Both the position numbers and the translations under genes were made by a program. Shown here piece after piece: positions 1 to 8,370 of a DNA stretch of 64,000 nucleotides. The notes under the pieces are model-generated. The model ran no database searches and had not been told where the DNA came from. It was given only the letters and a program-made list of their open reading frames with translations. Every line of letters begins with the position of its first letter. Positions within the stretch are counted from its first letter, which is position 1. Origin of the DNA: Pseudomonadota bacterium (GTDB taxonomy: Bacteria > Pseudomonadota > Gammaproteobacteria > Xanthomonadales > Xanthomonadaceae); the NCBI GenBank assembly GCA_023419315.1, contig JAEZYE010000052.1:124001-188000 (forward strand), given 5' to 3'.

Positions 1-586
1 TGCGCTCGTGATCCCAGGCGTCGAGGTACCAGTTGTCGCGATAGTGCGTGATGCGCTGCGGTGACACGGTGCGGCGGGTGCGCTCGTCGGTGGAGCGCGC
101 GCGGTACTCGAACGCCAGCTGCTTGCGCTCCAGCACCGCCGAGGCGACCGTGCGGAAGCTGGCCTCATCGAGCCGCCGCCCGCGATGCGGAATGACCCGC
201 ACGCGATCCACCGGCCATTGCGACACGCCTGCATGATCGGCAAGCAGGCCTTCGATGCGCTTCTGCAGTGGCGCGAGCGCGCCCGACAGCACACCGCCGC
301 CGGTGCGCACCAGCAACTGCTGCGCCGCCAGCAATGCATAGAGCTCCTCCGAGCTGAGCCACAGCCCCGGCAGTTCGAAGCGCTCGCCCTCGTGCGCCTG
401 ATAGCGGAAGCCCGCCTCGCCATCGCCTTCGATCGGCGCCATCAGCGCATCGCGCAGATAGGCCAGGTCGCGATACACCGTCGCGCGTGAACATCCGAGT
501 TCTTCCTGCAGGCGCTTGACCGTCACCGGATAGCGCGCGGCTTTGAGGATGCGGTGCAGGGAGGTGATGCGCTCAATCTTGTCCAT
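1..586 (-). CDS. WYL-domain transcriptional regulator (YafY-like), 3' end outside window
   Basis: The gene runs off the left edge, so only the first 195 residues are visible. It starts at the ATG complementary to 584-586. Residues 5-48 form a small HTH_11-type helix-turn-helix (VTVKRLQEELGCSRATVYRD). The WYL domain follows from about residue 130 and includes the name-giving W-Y-L at 186-188 (DNWYLDAW). Proteins of this family are cytoplasmic DNA-binding repressors or activators whose WYL domain is thought to sense nucleic acids or small ligands. The target is unknown. The gene is divergent from the lipoprotein gene at 792, with about 205 bases between them. Confidence 0.85.
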   Translation of the reverse strand, partial: MDKIERITSLHRILKAARYPVTVKRLQEELGCSRATVYRDLAYLRDALMAPIEGDGEAGFRYQAHEGERFELPGLWLSSEELYALLAAQQLLVRTGGGVLSGALAPLQKRIEGLLADHAGVSQWPVDRVRVIPHRGRRLDEASFRTVASAVLERKQLAFEYRARSTDERTRRTVSPQRITHYRDNWYLDAWDHER

Positions 587-791
587 GCCATGATTATGGC
601 CGAGCCGTGGCCGTTTTCGCCGCACGGCTCGCGTTGGTATCCGTACGAGCCCGTCCCCCGACCGCTTGGGCCCGTGCGGTGCCAGGTATCCGTCGCCACG
701 TGCGATCCCGCTTGCGGTGATCGCTCCGCGGCGGATGGCCCCCAACGCACGGACCCAAGCGGCCGGTCGTCGTTTTCATGTGGAGCCCGCC

Positions 792-1451
792 ATGTTTTCC
801 CGCGCCCCGTTGCTCGCGTTGATCGCCGTGACCTCCCTGGCCGGCTGCCGCCGTGAGGCCGACCCGCCCGCACCGGCGGCTGCACCCGTTGCCACCCATT
901 CCGCGCCCGCTGCCGTCCAGCCCGCAGCCACGCCGGCTGTTTCACCGCAGCAGGCGCTGGATGAAGTGAAGGCGTCCATGGACAAGTTCCTGTCCGCTAC
1001 CAGCTTCCACGCGGTGATGACCGTGGAAGGCAGCCAGCCGATGCAGAACGAGTTGGATTTCGTCGCGCCGGATCGCTACCGCATGGCGATGCCGGTCGGC
1101 ACCCAGATCATCGTCGGTGACACCATGTACATGGACATGCACGGGCAGCGCACCGAGGTGCCGATTCCCGACGGAATGATCAGCCAGTGGCGCGATCCGC
1201 TGCAGATCAAGGAGAACCGCGTCGGCCTGGACGTCGAATTCCTGGGCGCGGAGAACATCGGCGGCGCCGAGGCACGCAAGTACCGGGTCCGCCACGCGAA
1301 GCCCGAACCGGGCGAGTTCCTTTACTGGATCGATCGCGAAGGGCTGCCGCTGCAATTGCGCACCAGGGGAGAGTCGCAGACCGGGCCGTACACGATGACC
1401 TTGCAGTACTCGCGCTTCAACGACCCGACCATCGCCATCGACGCCCCCTGA
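792..1451 (+). CDS. Lipoprotein with LolA/LppX-like domain
   Basis: This is a 219-residue predicted lipoprotein. A hydrophobic signal ends in the lipobox LAGC with the lipidated Cys at residue 19. An Ala/Pro-rich linker follows (about 28-58), then one globular domain with alternating strands. The pattern resembles LolA-like outer-membrane lipoprotein folds, but I do not recognise a specific family. The reading frame stays open upstream to 666. I chose the ATG at 792 because it places the signal peptide at the N-terminus. The function is unknown; a periplasmic lipid- or protein-binding role is inference from the fold type. Confidence 0.75.
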   Translation: MFSRAPLLALIAVTSLAGCRREADPPAPAAAPVATHSAPAAVQPAATPAVSPQQALDEVKASMDKFLSATSFHAVMTVEGSQPMQNELDFVAPDRYRMAMPVGTQIIVGDTMYMDMHGQRTEVPIPDGMISQWRDPLQIKENRVGLDVEFLGAENIGGAEARKYRVRHAKPEPGEFLYWIDREGLPLQLRTRGESQTGPYTMTLQYSRFNDPTIAIDAP

Positions 1452-1581
1452 GCCGATAGACGCGATGCATCGAACGTCGGCGTGTTTGAGCTGAATGCCA
1501 TCAGTCACGCGACCGGCATCGACTGGAAAAGTGACAACGAGCGCGGGCAGAATCGGTCACGAACATGAATCCAAACAATCA

Positions 1582-1616
1582 CTTGGCTTGAGCCAAGGGG
1601 TACGGATTCCTATCAT
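1582..1616 (+). promoter_or_regulatory. Putative sigma-70 promoter with overlapping dyad, upstream of DUF481 gene
   Basis: A -35-like TTGAGC (1588-1593) and a -10-like TATCAT (1611-1616) are separated by 17 bases. The -35 box lies inside an inverted repeat, CTTGGCT/AGCCAAG, with arms at 1582-1588 and 1591-1597. A repressor bound there would block RNA polymerase. The first start codon downstream is at 1673. Confidence 0.45.
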
Positions 1617-1672
1617 GTAACCGTTTTCCGCCGCGTCCCATCCGCGCGGCGGTGCCATTCACCGAGGCCTGC

Positions 1673-2578
1673 ATGTCGCGTCCATTCCTTGTCACCGCCC
1701 TGTTCACCCTGCCGTTGCTCGGCATCACGACCGCGCAGGCCCAGGAAAACCAGAAAGGCGCCGAGGTGACGCCGGGCGCCAAGGTCGAAGGGGCAGTGAC
1801 CCAGAAGGAATCGCTGGCCAAGAGCCAGCGCTATGCGGTGGTGCCGCTGCCTCCGCCCCCGATCATCGTCGCCGAGCCCTTGCAGCCGAGTTCGCCGTGG
1901 AGCGGTGGCGGCGAACTCGGCTTTGCCTCCGCACATGGCAACAGCACGACCGAAAGCCTCAACGGTCGCCTGGACCTGAACTATGCGGACGGCGGTGCGT
2001 GGAAATACAGCGGCAGCCTCGCCGGCCTGCGTTCGCGCGCCGAATACACGACCACCGAAGACGACGGCAGCATCACGCGGGATCGTCGCACCACCGCCAA
2101 CCGATACACGCTCAACGGCAATGCCGCCTATCGCACCGACTCGCGTGGAACGGTGAACACGTCGCTGCGCCATGAGCAGGACGATTTCGGTGCGTTCAGT
2201 CGCCAGACGTCGCTCAGCCTCAGCTACGGCAACCGCGTGATTGACGGCGATCGCACGCAACTGGATCTGCAGGTCGGGCCGGGCTATCGCCGCGCGTACG
2301 ACACGGTCGAGGAACGCAACGAAGCCAGCGTCATCGGGCGCGGACTGGTCGATCTGAAGGTGTCGCTCAGCGAGAACACCGAACTGGTGAACAAGCTGCT
2401 GGTGGAATCCGGTTCGTACAACACGTTCGCCCAGAACGATCTGGGTCTTTCCGTGACGATGAATTCGCATCTGGCGTTGAAGGCCGGCTGGCAGGCCCGC
2501 CACAACAGCAACACCGACGAAACCCAGAAGAAAACCGACACGCTGACCACGATGAACGTCGTCTACAAGTTCAAATGA
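1673..2578 (+). CDS. DUF481 family outer-membrane beta-barrel protein
   Basis: This is a 301-residue protein with a signal peptide cleaved after AQA (about residue 23). The mature part is the repetitive amphipathic beta-strand pattern of DUF481 (putative salt-induced outer membrane protein), from the opening WSGGGELGFASAHGNS to the terminal VVYKFK. The start at 1673 has GAGG seven bases upstream. The frame also has an ATG at 1652, which would spoil the signal peptide. A second DUF481 gene follows at 2691; the two share the motif pattern GELG.A...GNS and the endings TDTLTT/TDSLTT. A short 7-bp hairpin (2591-2611) lies just after the stop. The physiological role of DUF481 proteins is not established. 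Confidence 0.85.
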   Translation: MSRPFLVTALFTLPLLGITTAQAQENQKGAEVTPGAKVEGAVTQKESLAKSQRYAVVPLPPPPIIVAEPLQPSSPWSGGGELGFASAHGNSTTESLNGRLDLNYADGGAWKYSGSLAGLRSRAEYTTTEDDGSITRDRRTTANRYTLNGNAAYRTDSRGTVNTSLRHEQDDFGAFSRQTSLSLSYGNRVIDGDRTQLDLQVGPGYRRAYDTVEERNEASVIGRGLVDLKVSLSENTELVNKLLVESGSYNTFAQNDLGLSVTMNSHLALKAGWQARHNSNTDETQKKTDTLTTMNVVYKFK

Positions 2579-2646
2579 TGCAAGCAATGTGAGACGAATG
2601 ACGGTGAAATTACCTCACCGTTCAATCGCGCTACCGAGAATGCCAG

Positions 2647-2677
2647 TGCGCCGGCCCAACGCCGGCGCATTTTTTTT
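2647..2677 (+). terminator. Strong Rho-independent terminator between the two DUF481 genes
   Basis: A perfect 9-bp stem TGCGCCGGC/GCCGGCGCA (2647-2655 and 2661-2669) with a 5-base loop is followed by eight T (2670-2677). It ends only 13 bases before the start codon of the second DUF481 gene and directly touches that gene's Shine-Dalgarno CGGAG, so no promoter fits between them. Confidence 0.9.
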
Positions 2678-2690
2678 CGGAGCCATTCAA

Positions 2691-3416
2691 ATGCAACGCA
2701 CCCTGTTCAACGCGCTGTCCGGCGCACTGCTTCTCCTGATCGTTTCATCGGCGCACGCCGAAACCGCTGATGCCGACGGCTGGAAGGGGCGCGGCGAGCT
2801 TGGCCTCGCGGCGGCCAAGGGCAACAGTGACAGCCAGACGCTGGTCGGCAAGATCAACCTCGATCGCGAATCGGAAAAGACGAAGTACGGCCTCGGCGCT
2901 TCGCTGCTGTACGGAAAGAGCGACGACATCGAAAGCGCGTACCGCTACGAGATTTTCGGCACGCTGGGCTACCGGCTTGGCGAGCGCAGCTATCTGTTCG
3001 GATCACTGCGCAACGAACGCGATCACTTCGCTGCAAACGAGTACCAATGGACGGCGGCCGGCGGCTACGGCTATGAAGCCATCCGCAGCGAGCGCACGCA
3101 GCTGACACTGGAAGCCGGCCCGGGTTATCGCTGGTCGAAGTGGCAGGACGAACGCGTGCATGCCAATGAAGCCATCCTGCGCGGCTACCTGGATTTCAGC
3201 CACAAGCTCACCGACACCGCCAGCCTGTACGACACGCTGCTGATCGAAGCCGGCGCCGACAACACGTTCGCCCGCAACGATTTCGGCGTGCAGGTCGCGA
3301 TCAGCGACGCGCTCGCGCTCAAGGCCGGCCTGGAAGTGCGCCACAACACGGACGTCGTGCCCGGTACGAAGAAGACCGATTCGCTGACCACGGTGAACCT
3401 GGTCTACGGCTTCTGA
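2691..3416 (+). CDS. DUF481 family outer-membrane beta-barrel protein, second copy
   Basis: This is a 241-residue protein with a signal peptide cleaved after AHA (about residue 23) and a DUF481 barrel ending in Phe (NLVYGF), as is typical for BamA-inserted outer-membrane proteins. The start at 2691 has GGAG eight bases upstream. It is a divergent paralogue of the preceding gene, about 60 residues shorter because it lacks the Pro-rich N-terminal segment. The frame is open back to a GTG at 2589, but that start would bury the signal peptide. The terminator abutting its ribosome binding site means that expression needs readthrough or a promoter inside or before the terminator. Confidence 0.85.
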   Translation: MQRTLFNALSGALLLLIVSSAHAETADADGWKGRGELGLAAAKGNSDSQTLVGKINLDRESEKTKYGLGASLLYGKSDDIESAYRYEIFGTLGYRLGERSYLFGSLRNERDHFAANEYQWTAAGGYGYEAIRSERTQLTLEAGPGYRWSKWQDERVHANEAILRGYLDFSHKLTDTASLYDTLLIEAGADNTFARNDFGVQVAISDALALKAGLEVRHNTDVVPGTKKTDSLTTVNLVYGF

Positions 3417-3423
3417 ACCTTTG

Positions 3424-3454
3424 CGCAGGGATCGCGACGCGCTCCCTGCGTTCT
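3424..3454 (+). terminator. Probable terminator after DUF481 pair
   Basis: An 8-bp stem CGCAGGGA/TCCCTGCG (3424-3431 and 3443-3450) is followed by TTCTT. It sits between the convergent DUF481 gene and hemC. The T-tract is weak. Confidence 0.5.
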
Positions 3455-3476
3455 TCATTGCCGCCGCCGCGTGCGG

Positions 3477-4394
3477 TTACTCGGCGAGGAGTTCGCCCGC
3501 GCCGGCTGCCAGCAACTGCTCGGCAACAAGGCGACCCAGCGCCTCGGCATCGTCCGAAGCGCCGGTATCGCGCGCGCGCACCGCGCGTCCATCACGCGCC
3601 GAACCAACCAGACCATGCAGGTCGAGTTGCCTGCGATCCGCCGACAACGTAGCGAACGCCGCGACCGGCACATGGCAGCTTCCGTGCAGATGCCGGTTCA
3701 TGGCGCGCTCCGCTTCCACGCAGCGGCGTGTGTCGGCATCGTCGAGTGCGGCGAACAGCGCGTGCGACGCAGCATCGTCCTCGCGGCATTCCACCGCTAT
3801 CGCCCCCTGCGCCGGTGCGGGCAGCCATTCGGGTGCGTGCAGCCGCGCACGGATGCGCGCATCGAAACCGAGTCGCTGCAGTCCGGCGCACGCCAGGATG
3901 ATGGCGTCGTACTCACCGGCATCCAGTTTGGCCAGCCGGGTGTTGACGTTGCCGCGCAGATCGCGGACCACCAGATCCGGACGCAACGCGCGCAACTGCG
4001 CCTGCCGGCGCAGCGATGATGTGCCCACGCAGGCGCCGTGCGGCAGCGCGGCGAGATCGGCGTGATGGTTGGAGACGAAGGCATCGGCCGCATCGGCGCG
4101 CGGCAGGATCGCCGCCAGCGCGAACGGCGGCTCCAGTTCCATCGGCACGTCCTTCAGCGAATGCACCGCGCAATCGGCTTCGCCACGCAACATCGCCAGT
4201 TCGAGTTCCTTGAGGAACAGGCCCTTGCCGCCGATCGCCGCGAGCGAACGATCCAGCACCTCATCGCCGCGCGTACTCATCGGGACAAGTTCGACCTGCA
4301 GGCCCGGGTGGGCGGCACGCAGGCGGTCGGCGACATGTTCGCTCTGCCAGAGGGCGAGCGGGCTCTTGCGGGTGGCGATGCGAAGGACGGTCAT
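3477..4394 (-). CDS. hemC: Hydroxymethylbilane synthase (porphobilinogen deaminase)
   Basis: This cytoplasmic enzyme of tetrapyrrole synthesis polymerises four porphobilinogens into hydroxymethylbilane. At 305 residues it has normal family length. Visible landmarks are the N-terminal RIATRKSPLALWQ, the catalytic Asp82 in HSLKDVP, the arginine-rich cofactor region GTSSLRRQAQL...DLRGNVNTRL, and Cys240 (HGSCHVP), which carries the dipyrromethane cofactor. All expected residues are intact. It lies 98 bases downstream of the AlgR-like regulator gene in the same orientation, an arrangement known from pseudomonads and xanthomonads. Confidence 0.97.
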   Translation of the reverse strand: MTVLRIATRKSPLALWQSEHVADRLRAAHPGLQVELVPMSTRGDEVLDRSLAAIGGKGLFLKELELAMLRGEADCAVHSLKDVPMELEPPFALAAILPRADAADAFVSNHHADLAALPHGACVGTSSLRRQAQLRALRPDLVVRDLRGNVNTRLAKLDAGEYDAIILACAGLQRLGFDARIRARLHAPEWLPAPAQGAIAVECREDDAASHALFAALDDADTRRCVEAERAMNRHLHGSCHVPVAAFATLSADRRQLDLHGLVGSARDGRAVRARDTGASDDAEALGRLVAEQLLAAGAGELLAE

Positions 4395-4459
4395 GCCTCA
4401 CATTATGAATGGCCCGACCGTCGCGACGACAGCGGCGCACGGTCGCATCCCGGTGAATG

Positions 4460-4487
4460 CCGGGGCTCGGCGGATTGCCAGCCCCGG
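4460..4487 (-). terminator. GC-rich hairpin after the LytTR regulator gene
   Basis: An 8-bp stem CCGGGGCT/AGCCCCGG (4460-4467 and 4480-4487) sits a few bases past the regulator's stop and before hemC. No T-run follows, so it may attenuate rather than terminate. Confidence 0.35.
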
Positions 4488-4492
4488 TCCGC

Positions 4493-5227
4493 TCAGAGCG
4501 ATTTGACCGTTTCCCGCAGGCCGGCGAGGCAGCGCCGGCTCACTTCCAGCGGCACCTTGCCGTGGCGCAGGATGGCCTGCACGTGGCCATCGCCCACGCG
4601 CTTGAGTTCGACCAGTTCATGCCGCGCGACCAGGCAATTGCGGTGGATCCGGACGAAGCGGCCGCCGAACTCCTCCTCCAGCGACTTCAGCGATTCCTCG
4701 ATGAGATCCTCGCCGCGTGCATGGTGGACGACCACGTACTTCTCCTCGGCCTGGAGGTAGTGCACTTCGTCGATCGGAATCAGGCGCAGGCTTCCGCGCA
4801 GGCGCGCGCACAGGTGGGTGCGTGCTTCACGGCTGGGCTGTTCGGCGTGCCCGTTGCCGCCGCGGCCCGCGATGAAAGTGCGCGCGCGCTCCAGCGCCGC
4901 CGACAGGCGTTCGGCGCGGATGGGCTTCATCAGGTAATCGATGGCGGCCGCTTCGAAGGCGGACAACGCGTGTGCGTCGTAGGCCGTGCAGAAGACCACG
5001 GCGGGGCGCGGCTCGAAGGCGGCCAGATGGCGTGCCGCCTCCAGTCCATCGACTCCGGGCATGGCGATGTCGAGCAACACGACATCGGGCTTGTGTTCGG
5101 CGCAGGCCTGCAAGGCGCCCAGGCCGTTCTCGGCCTCGGCCACCACATCCACACCCGGCTGCTCGGCCAGCAACGCGCGAAGGCGTTCGCGGGCCAGCGG
5201 TTCGTCGTCGGCTATGACCACCTTCAC
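4493..5227 (-). CDS. LytTR-family response regulator (AlgR-like)
   Basis: This 244-residue cytoplasmic transcription factor has an N-terminal receiver domain (residues 1-120) with acidic pocket D7/D8, phospho-acceptor Asp53 (LLDIAMPG) and Lys in LMKPI. A C-terminal LytTR DNA-binding domain follows (about 140-244), containing the typical IDEVHYLQAEEKYVVVH and FVRIHRNCLV. The neighbourhood with hemC matches algR-hemC. The usual partner, an AlgZ/LytS membrane histidine kinase immediately upstream, is absent: the next upstream gene is an esterase. Its regulon cannot be told from the sequence. Confidence 0.9.
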   Translation of the reverse strand: MKVVIADDEPLARERLRALLAEQPGVDVVAEAENGLGALQACAEHKPDVVLLDIAMPGVDGLEAARHLAAFEPRPAVVFCTAYDAHALSAFEAAAIDYLMKPIRAERLSAALERARTFIAGRGGNGHAEQPSREARTHLCARLRGSLRLIPIDEVHYLQAEEKYVVVHHARGEDLIEESLKSLEEEFGGRFVRIHRNCLVARHELVELKRVGDGHVQAILRHGKVPLEVSRRCLAGLRETVKSL

Positions 5228-5325
5228 GGGACGGTGTTCTCCGGGCTCAACGGCTGCGGGATTTTCCGCCGATGGTAGCCCTGGACAGCGTGGCCGTCAT
5301 CCGTGCGGAAAAACGTCGTTTTCCG

Positions 5326-6006
5326 TCACAACGCGAAAAGCCGCGACATCCAGTCACCGAGATCGCGGATTTCTTCCGCGCATACCTGGTGACCCATCGG
5401 GTAGCGGTTCCATTCGACCGAAAAGCCCAGTTCGCCCAGGGCCTGCGCGCTGCGCTCGGCGTGGATCAGGGGGATGACGGGATCGCCCGAACCGTGCGCC
5501 ATGAAAACCGGCTGCTGCGTGGCCGGTCCGGCCAGATGTTGTCGGGCCTGCTCGATGCCGGGCAGATAGGTGGACAGAGCGATGACTCCGGCCAGCGGCT
5601 GGCTGCGCCGGAGCGCCGCCGACAGCGCGATGGCCCCGCCCTGCGAGAAGCCGGCCAGCAGCAGACGGTCGGGAGAAATCCCGCGTTCCAGCTCGCGTGC
5701 GATCAATGCGTCGACCTGGACCAGGGACGCTTCAATGCCCTCGGCATCAGCGCGCGTGGCGAAGTCCATGCCGACGATGTCGTACCACGCGCGCATGCGC
5801 ACGCCGTTGTTGATCGTCACCGGCCGCACCGGCGCGTGCGGGAACACGAAACGCAATGCCGGCCATTGCGCGCGCACGAGCTCCGGCACGATGGGTGCGA
5901 AGTCGTGTCCGTCCGCGCCGAGTCCATGCAACCACAACACCGACCAGGACGGCGTGTCGCCCGTTTCCTGCTCGACCGTTTCCAGCAACCGGGATGAGGT
6001 ATTCAT
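5326..6006 (-). CDS. Alpha/beta-hydrolase carboxylesterase / phospholipase (EstB-like)
   Basis: This is a 226-residue cytoplasmic serine hydrolase of the Abhydrolase_2 family (carboxylesterases and acyl-protein thioesterase-like enzymes). The catalytic triad is visible: Ser121 in GFSQGG, Asp175 in GSGDPVIP and His206 in PMGHQV. The oxyanion-hole loop is LHGLGADGHD near residues 26-35. The family hydrolyses short- to medium-chain acyl esters; the natural substrate is unknown. It has no signal peptide and no clear operon partner, with 98 bases to the regulator gene downstream. Confidence 0.9.
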   Translation of the reverse strand: MNTSSRLLETVEQETGDTPSWSVLWLHGLGADGHDFAPIVPELVRAQWPALRFVFPHAPVRPVTINNGVRMRAWYDIVGMDFATRADAEGIEASLVQVDALIARELERGISPDRLLLAGFSQGGAIALSAALRRSQPLAGVIALSTYLPGIEQARQHLAGPATQQPVFMAHGSGDPVIPLIHAERSAQALGELGFSVEWNRYPMGHQVCAEEIRDLGDWMSRLFAL

Positions 6007-6048
6007 GCCCGCATTGTCGCCGCTGCCACGGCGACAACGCCAGTCACG

Positions 6049-6960
6049 TCACTGCGCCGGCAGGCGGAACTGCACCGTGCGCTGCTGTGCGTGTGAGCGA
6101 TCACTGGCTTCGAAGCGCCAGCGTTGCGCCACCGCCAGCGCCGAAGCGTCGAACACGCCCTGCGGTTGCGCGGACACCAGGCGCACATCGCCGACGCTGC
6201 CGTCCGGACGGATGACGAATGCGACGTCCACGTGCCCCTCGATGCGGTTGCGCAGCGCCGGCAGCGGATACCGCGGTTGTGCATCCTGCAACAGGCGCGG
6301 CGCGATTTCGCGCGGCACCGGCCGCGTCACGGCAACGGCGGGTGCGGCAGCGGGCGGTGCAATGCCGCCGTCCGTTTCGCTGATCGCTGGCGGTGTGCTG
6401 ACCACAGGCGTCGAAGGCGTCGCTGCAGCGGTGATTGACTCGGCGACGCGTTCAGGGGAACGCGGCGATGCGACCGGCGCTGCCGTCGTGGGCGCCGGTG
6501 CCAGCACGGCGTTCTGCGCAATCGCCGTCTGCTCGAGCCGCTGCACGGCGTCATGCAGACGCGCGAGCGCGGGTGCGCGCGGGTCCAGCCGCTGCATCAG
6601 TGCCAGCAGCCGTCGCGATTCGACGACGTCTCCACGTTCGACCGCCTGTTCGGTCGCGATCAGCACGTACGGCTGCAATTCGATCAGCGCGGTATGGATG
6701 ACCGCATCGTCCGTCGCGCGATCCCGCGCGGCCAGATAGAACTCCACCGCGTTGTCGCCCTGCGGCGCGTACAGGCGTTCCTGTTGCAGCGCCTGCGCGG
6801 CAAGGCGCAGCAGCTCGCTGCTGTCGGCGATCTCCCTGCTGACCGGCAGCACGACGCCGGAATCTACTGCGGATGCAGAAGATGCGGGCGTGCCCGGCTG
6901 GCATGCGGCCAGCGCCAGGCACACCCACACCATCGCAAACGCCCTCTGTTGCTTCGTCAT
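6049..6960 (-). CDS. Lipoprotein with C-terminal TonB_C domain
   Basis: This is a 303-residue protein. Its N-terminus is a lipoprotein signal with lipobox LAAC and Cys20. Gln follows the Cys rather than Asp, which favours sorting to the outer membrane. The middle part is helical (TPR-like, residues about 40-125), followed by an Ala/Pro/Thr-rich linker. The last 85 residues form a TonB_C-type domain (PRYPLPALRNRIEGHVDVAF...FDASALAVAQRWRF). I chose the ATG at 6960 because AGGGG lies six bases upstream; an in-frame ATG at 6966 abuts the Shine-Dalgarno. Classical TonB is held in the inner membrane by a transmembrane helix, which is absent here, so it is unlikely to be a normal energy transducer. 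Confidence 0.8.
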   Translation of the reverse strand: MTKQQRAFAMVWVCLALAACQPGTPASSASAVDSGVVLPVSREIADSSELLRLAAQALQQERLYAPQGDNAVEFYLAARDRATDDAVIHTALIELQPYVLIATEQAVERGDVVESRRLLALMQRLDPRAPALARLHDAVQRLEQTAIAQNAVLAPAPTTAAPVASPRSPERVAESITAAATPSTPVVSTPPAISETDGGIAPPAAAPAVAVTRPVPREIAPRLLQDAQPRYPLPALRNRIEGHVDVAFVIRPDGSVGDVRLVSAQPQGVFDASALAVAQRWRFEASDRSHAQQRTVQFRLPAQ

Positions 6961-7049
6961 GATCATCCCCTGTGCGCGCGCAGCCTACGCGACACACATG
7001 ACGAAACGGAGTCATCGGCGCGCCCCCGCCGGGCGATGCATGCGCTCTG

Positions 7050-8312
7050 CTACAGATCGAACGCCAGCATGTCGCGGCCGATCGCGTTGCGCACGATGCG
7101 CCGGTAGATCGGCGTACCGTTGCCGCTGTTGGTCATCACCACGATGCCGCGATGACGAAGCGGATCACCCACCACGAAGGTCTTGTAGCGGCCCGCATTC
7201 GCGCCACCGTGGAAGCACCAGCGTTCGCGCGCGTCGATCGATTCCAGATTCCAGCCCAGCCCCTTGTCGATGCCGGTGCGGCTGACCGGGAACTGCGGGC
7301 TGAACATCGCGGCGCGGGTTTTTTCGCGCAGGCCATGCGCCGCCTTTTCGCCGGCCATCGCCCAGATCAGGAAGCGCGCATAGTCGCTGACCGGCGCGCG
7401 CAGGCTGGCCGCCGAATTGGCCAGCAGATCGCCGGGCCATACGAACATGCCTTCCGGCGACTGCGCGCGTGCCTTCGGCAACGCACGCACGCCATCGGTC
7501 CAGCGCCAGTCGGCGAGCGAGGTGTTCTCCTGTTCCGCGATGCGTTGCGCGATGGGCCATTGCTCGCGGAACGTCTGCACGGGCGCGTCCTCGCCCGGCG
7601 CGGGCGTGCCGACCACCGAATCACGCGCGGCCAGCGGCGTCCAGGTATACGTGCTGCGCTGCATGCCGGCATCGGCGAACAGGTGCTGCTGCATCAGGCG
7701 ATCCAGCCCCGCGCCGCAGATCGACTCCACCACGCATTGCAGCCAGTAGAACGCTTCGCCGGAGTAATGCAGTTCGCGCCCCGGTTCGCCGATCGTGCGC
7801 AGCGGTTCGCGATCCGGATGCGCGCGCCAGTTCGGCAGTCCGCTGGTATGGCGCAGGACGTCCAGTACCGTGATCGCTCCCAGCCGCGCGTCGGCGGGGT
7901 CGAGGTAATCCGGCCGCAGATGCGTAATGAGGCGATCGTCCAGGCCGATGCGGCCTTGATCGATCAGCTGGAGAACGAGACAGGCGAACACCGGCTTGCT
8001 CAGCGAGGCGCATTCGAACAGGCTGCCTTCTTCCACCGGCCGGCCGGTCGCCGGATCGGCGATGCCGACGGACCGCGTCCACGTCACGCTGCCCGCTTCC
8101 ACCACGGCAATGCCCACGCCCGGCACACCGAATGCGCGCATCCACTCGGGCAATTCATCGAGGAATGCCTGCGAAGGCATCCACGGCCGGTCGTAGCGCG
8201 CCGGGTCGAATGCAAGCAACGGCAACGGCGTCGACAGCGTCGCAGCCCCGGCGATCGCCACCCGCAGGAATTCGCGTCGGCGCAAACCGCCGCCCTTCGT
8301 TGCATCGCGCAT
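7050..8312 (-). CDS. Beta-lactamase-fold serine hydrolase, Tat-type signal
   Basis: This is a 420-residue member of the class C beta-lactamase/esterase family (PF00144). The N-terminus LRRREFLRVAIAGAATL is a Tat-like signal. The S-x-x-K motif is S103-L-S-K106, the second motif is Y183-S-G, and a C-terminal HGG (FHGGANAG) serves as the third motif. Such proteins are exported esterases, peptidases or D-amino-acid hydrolases far more often than drug-hydrolysing beta-lactamases. The open frame extends upstream to 8495 but would mask the signal, so I start at 8312. It follows the gene at 8371 by 58 bases and is probably co-transcribed with it. Confidence 0.85.
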   Translation of the reverse strand: MRDATKGGGLRRREFLRVAIAGAATLSTPLPLLAFDPARYDRPWMPSQAFLDELPEWMRAFGVPGVGIAVVEAGSVTWTRSVGIADPATGRPVEEGSLFECASLSKPVFACLVLQLIDQGRIGLDDRLITHLRPDYLDPADARLGAITVLDVLRHTSGLPNWRAHPDREPLRTIGEPGRELHYSGEAFYWLQCVVESICGAGLDRLMQQHLFADAGMQRSTYTWTPLAARDSVVGTPAPGEDAPVQTFREQWPIAQRIAEQENTSLADWRWTDGVRALPKARAQSPEGMFVWPGDLLANSAASLRAPVSDYARFLIWAMAGEKAAHGLREKTRAAMFSPQFPVSRTGIDKGLGWNLESIDARERWCFHGGANAGRYKTFVVGDPLRHRGIVVMTNSGNGTPIYRRIVRNAIGRDMLAFDL

Positions 8313-8370
8313 GTCCACCCCCGGTCTGTGCCGGTGATTGGATATCAGATCGCCGGTGCGTACAAGCGAT

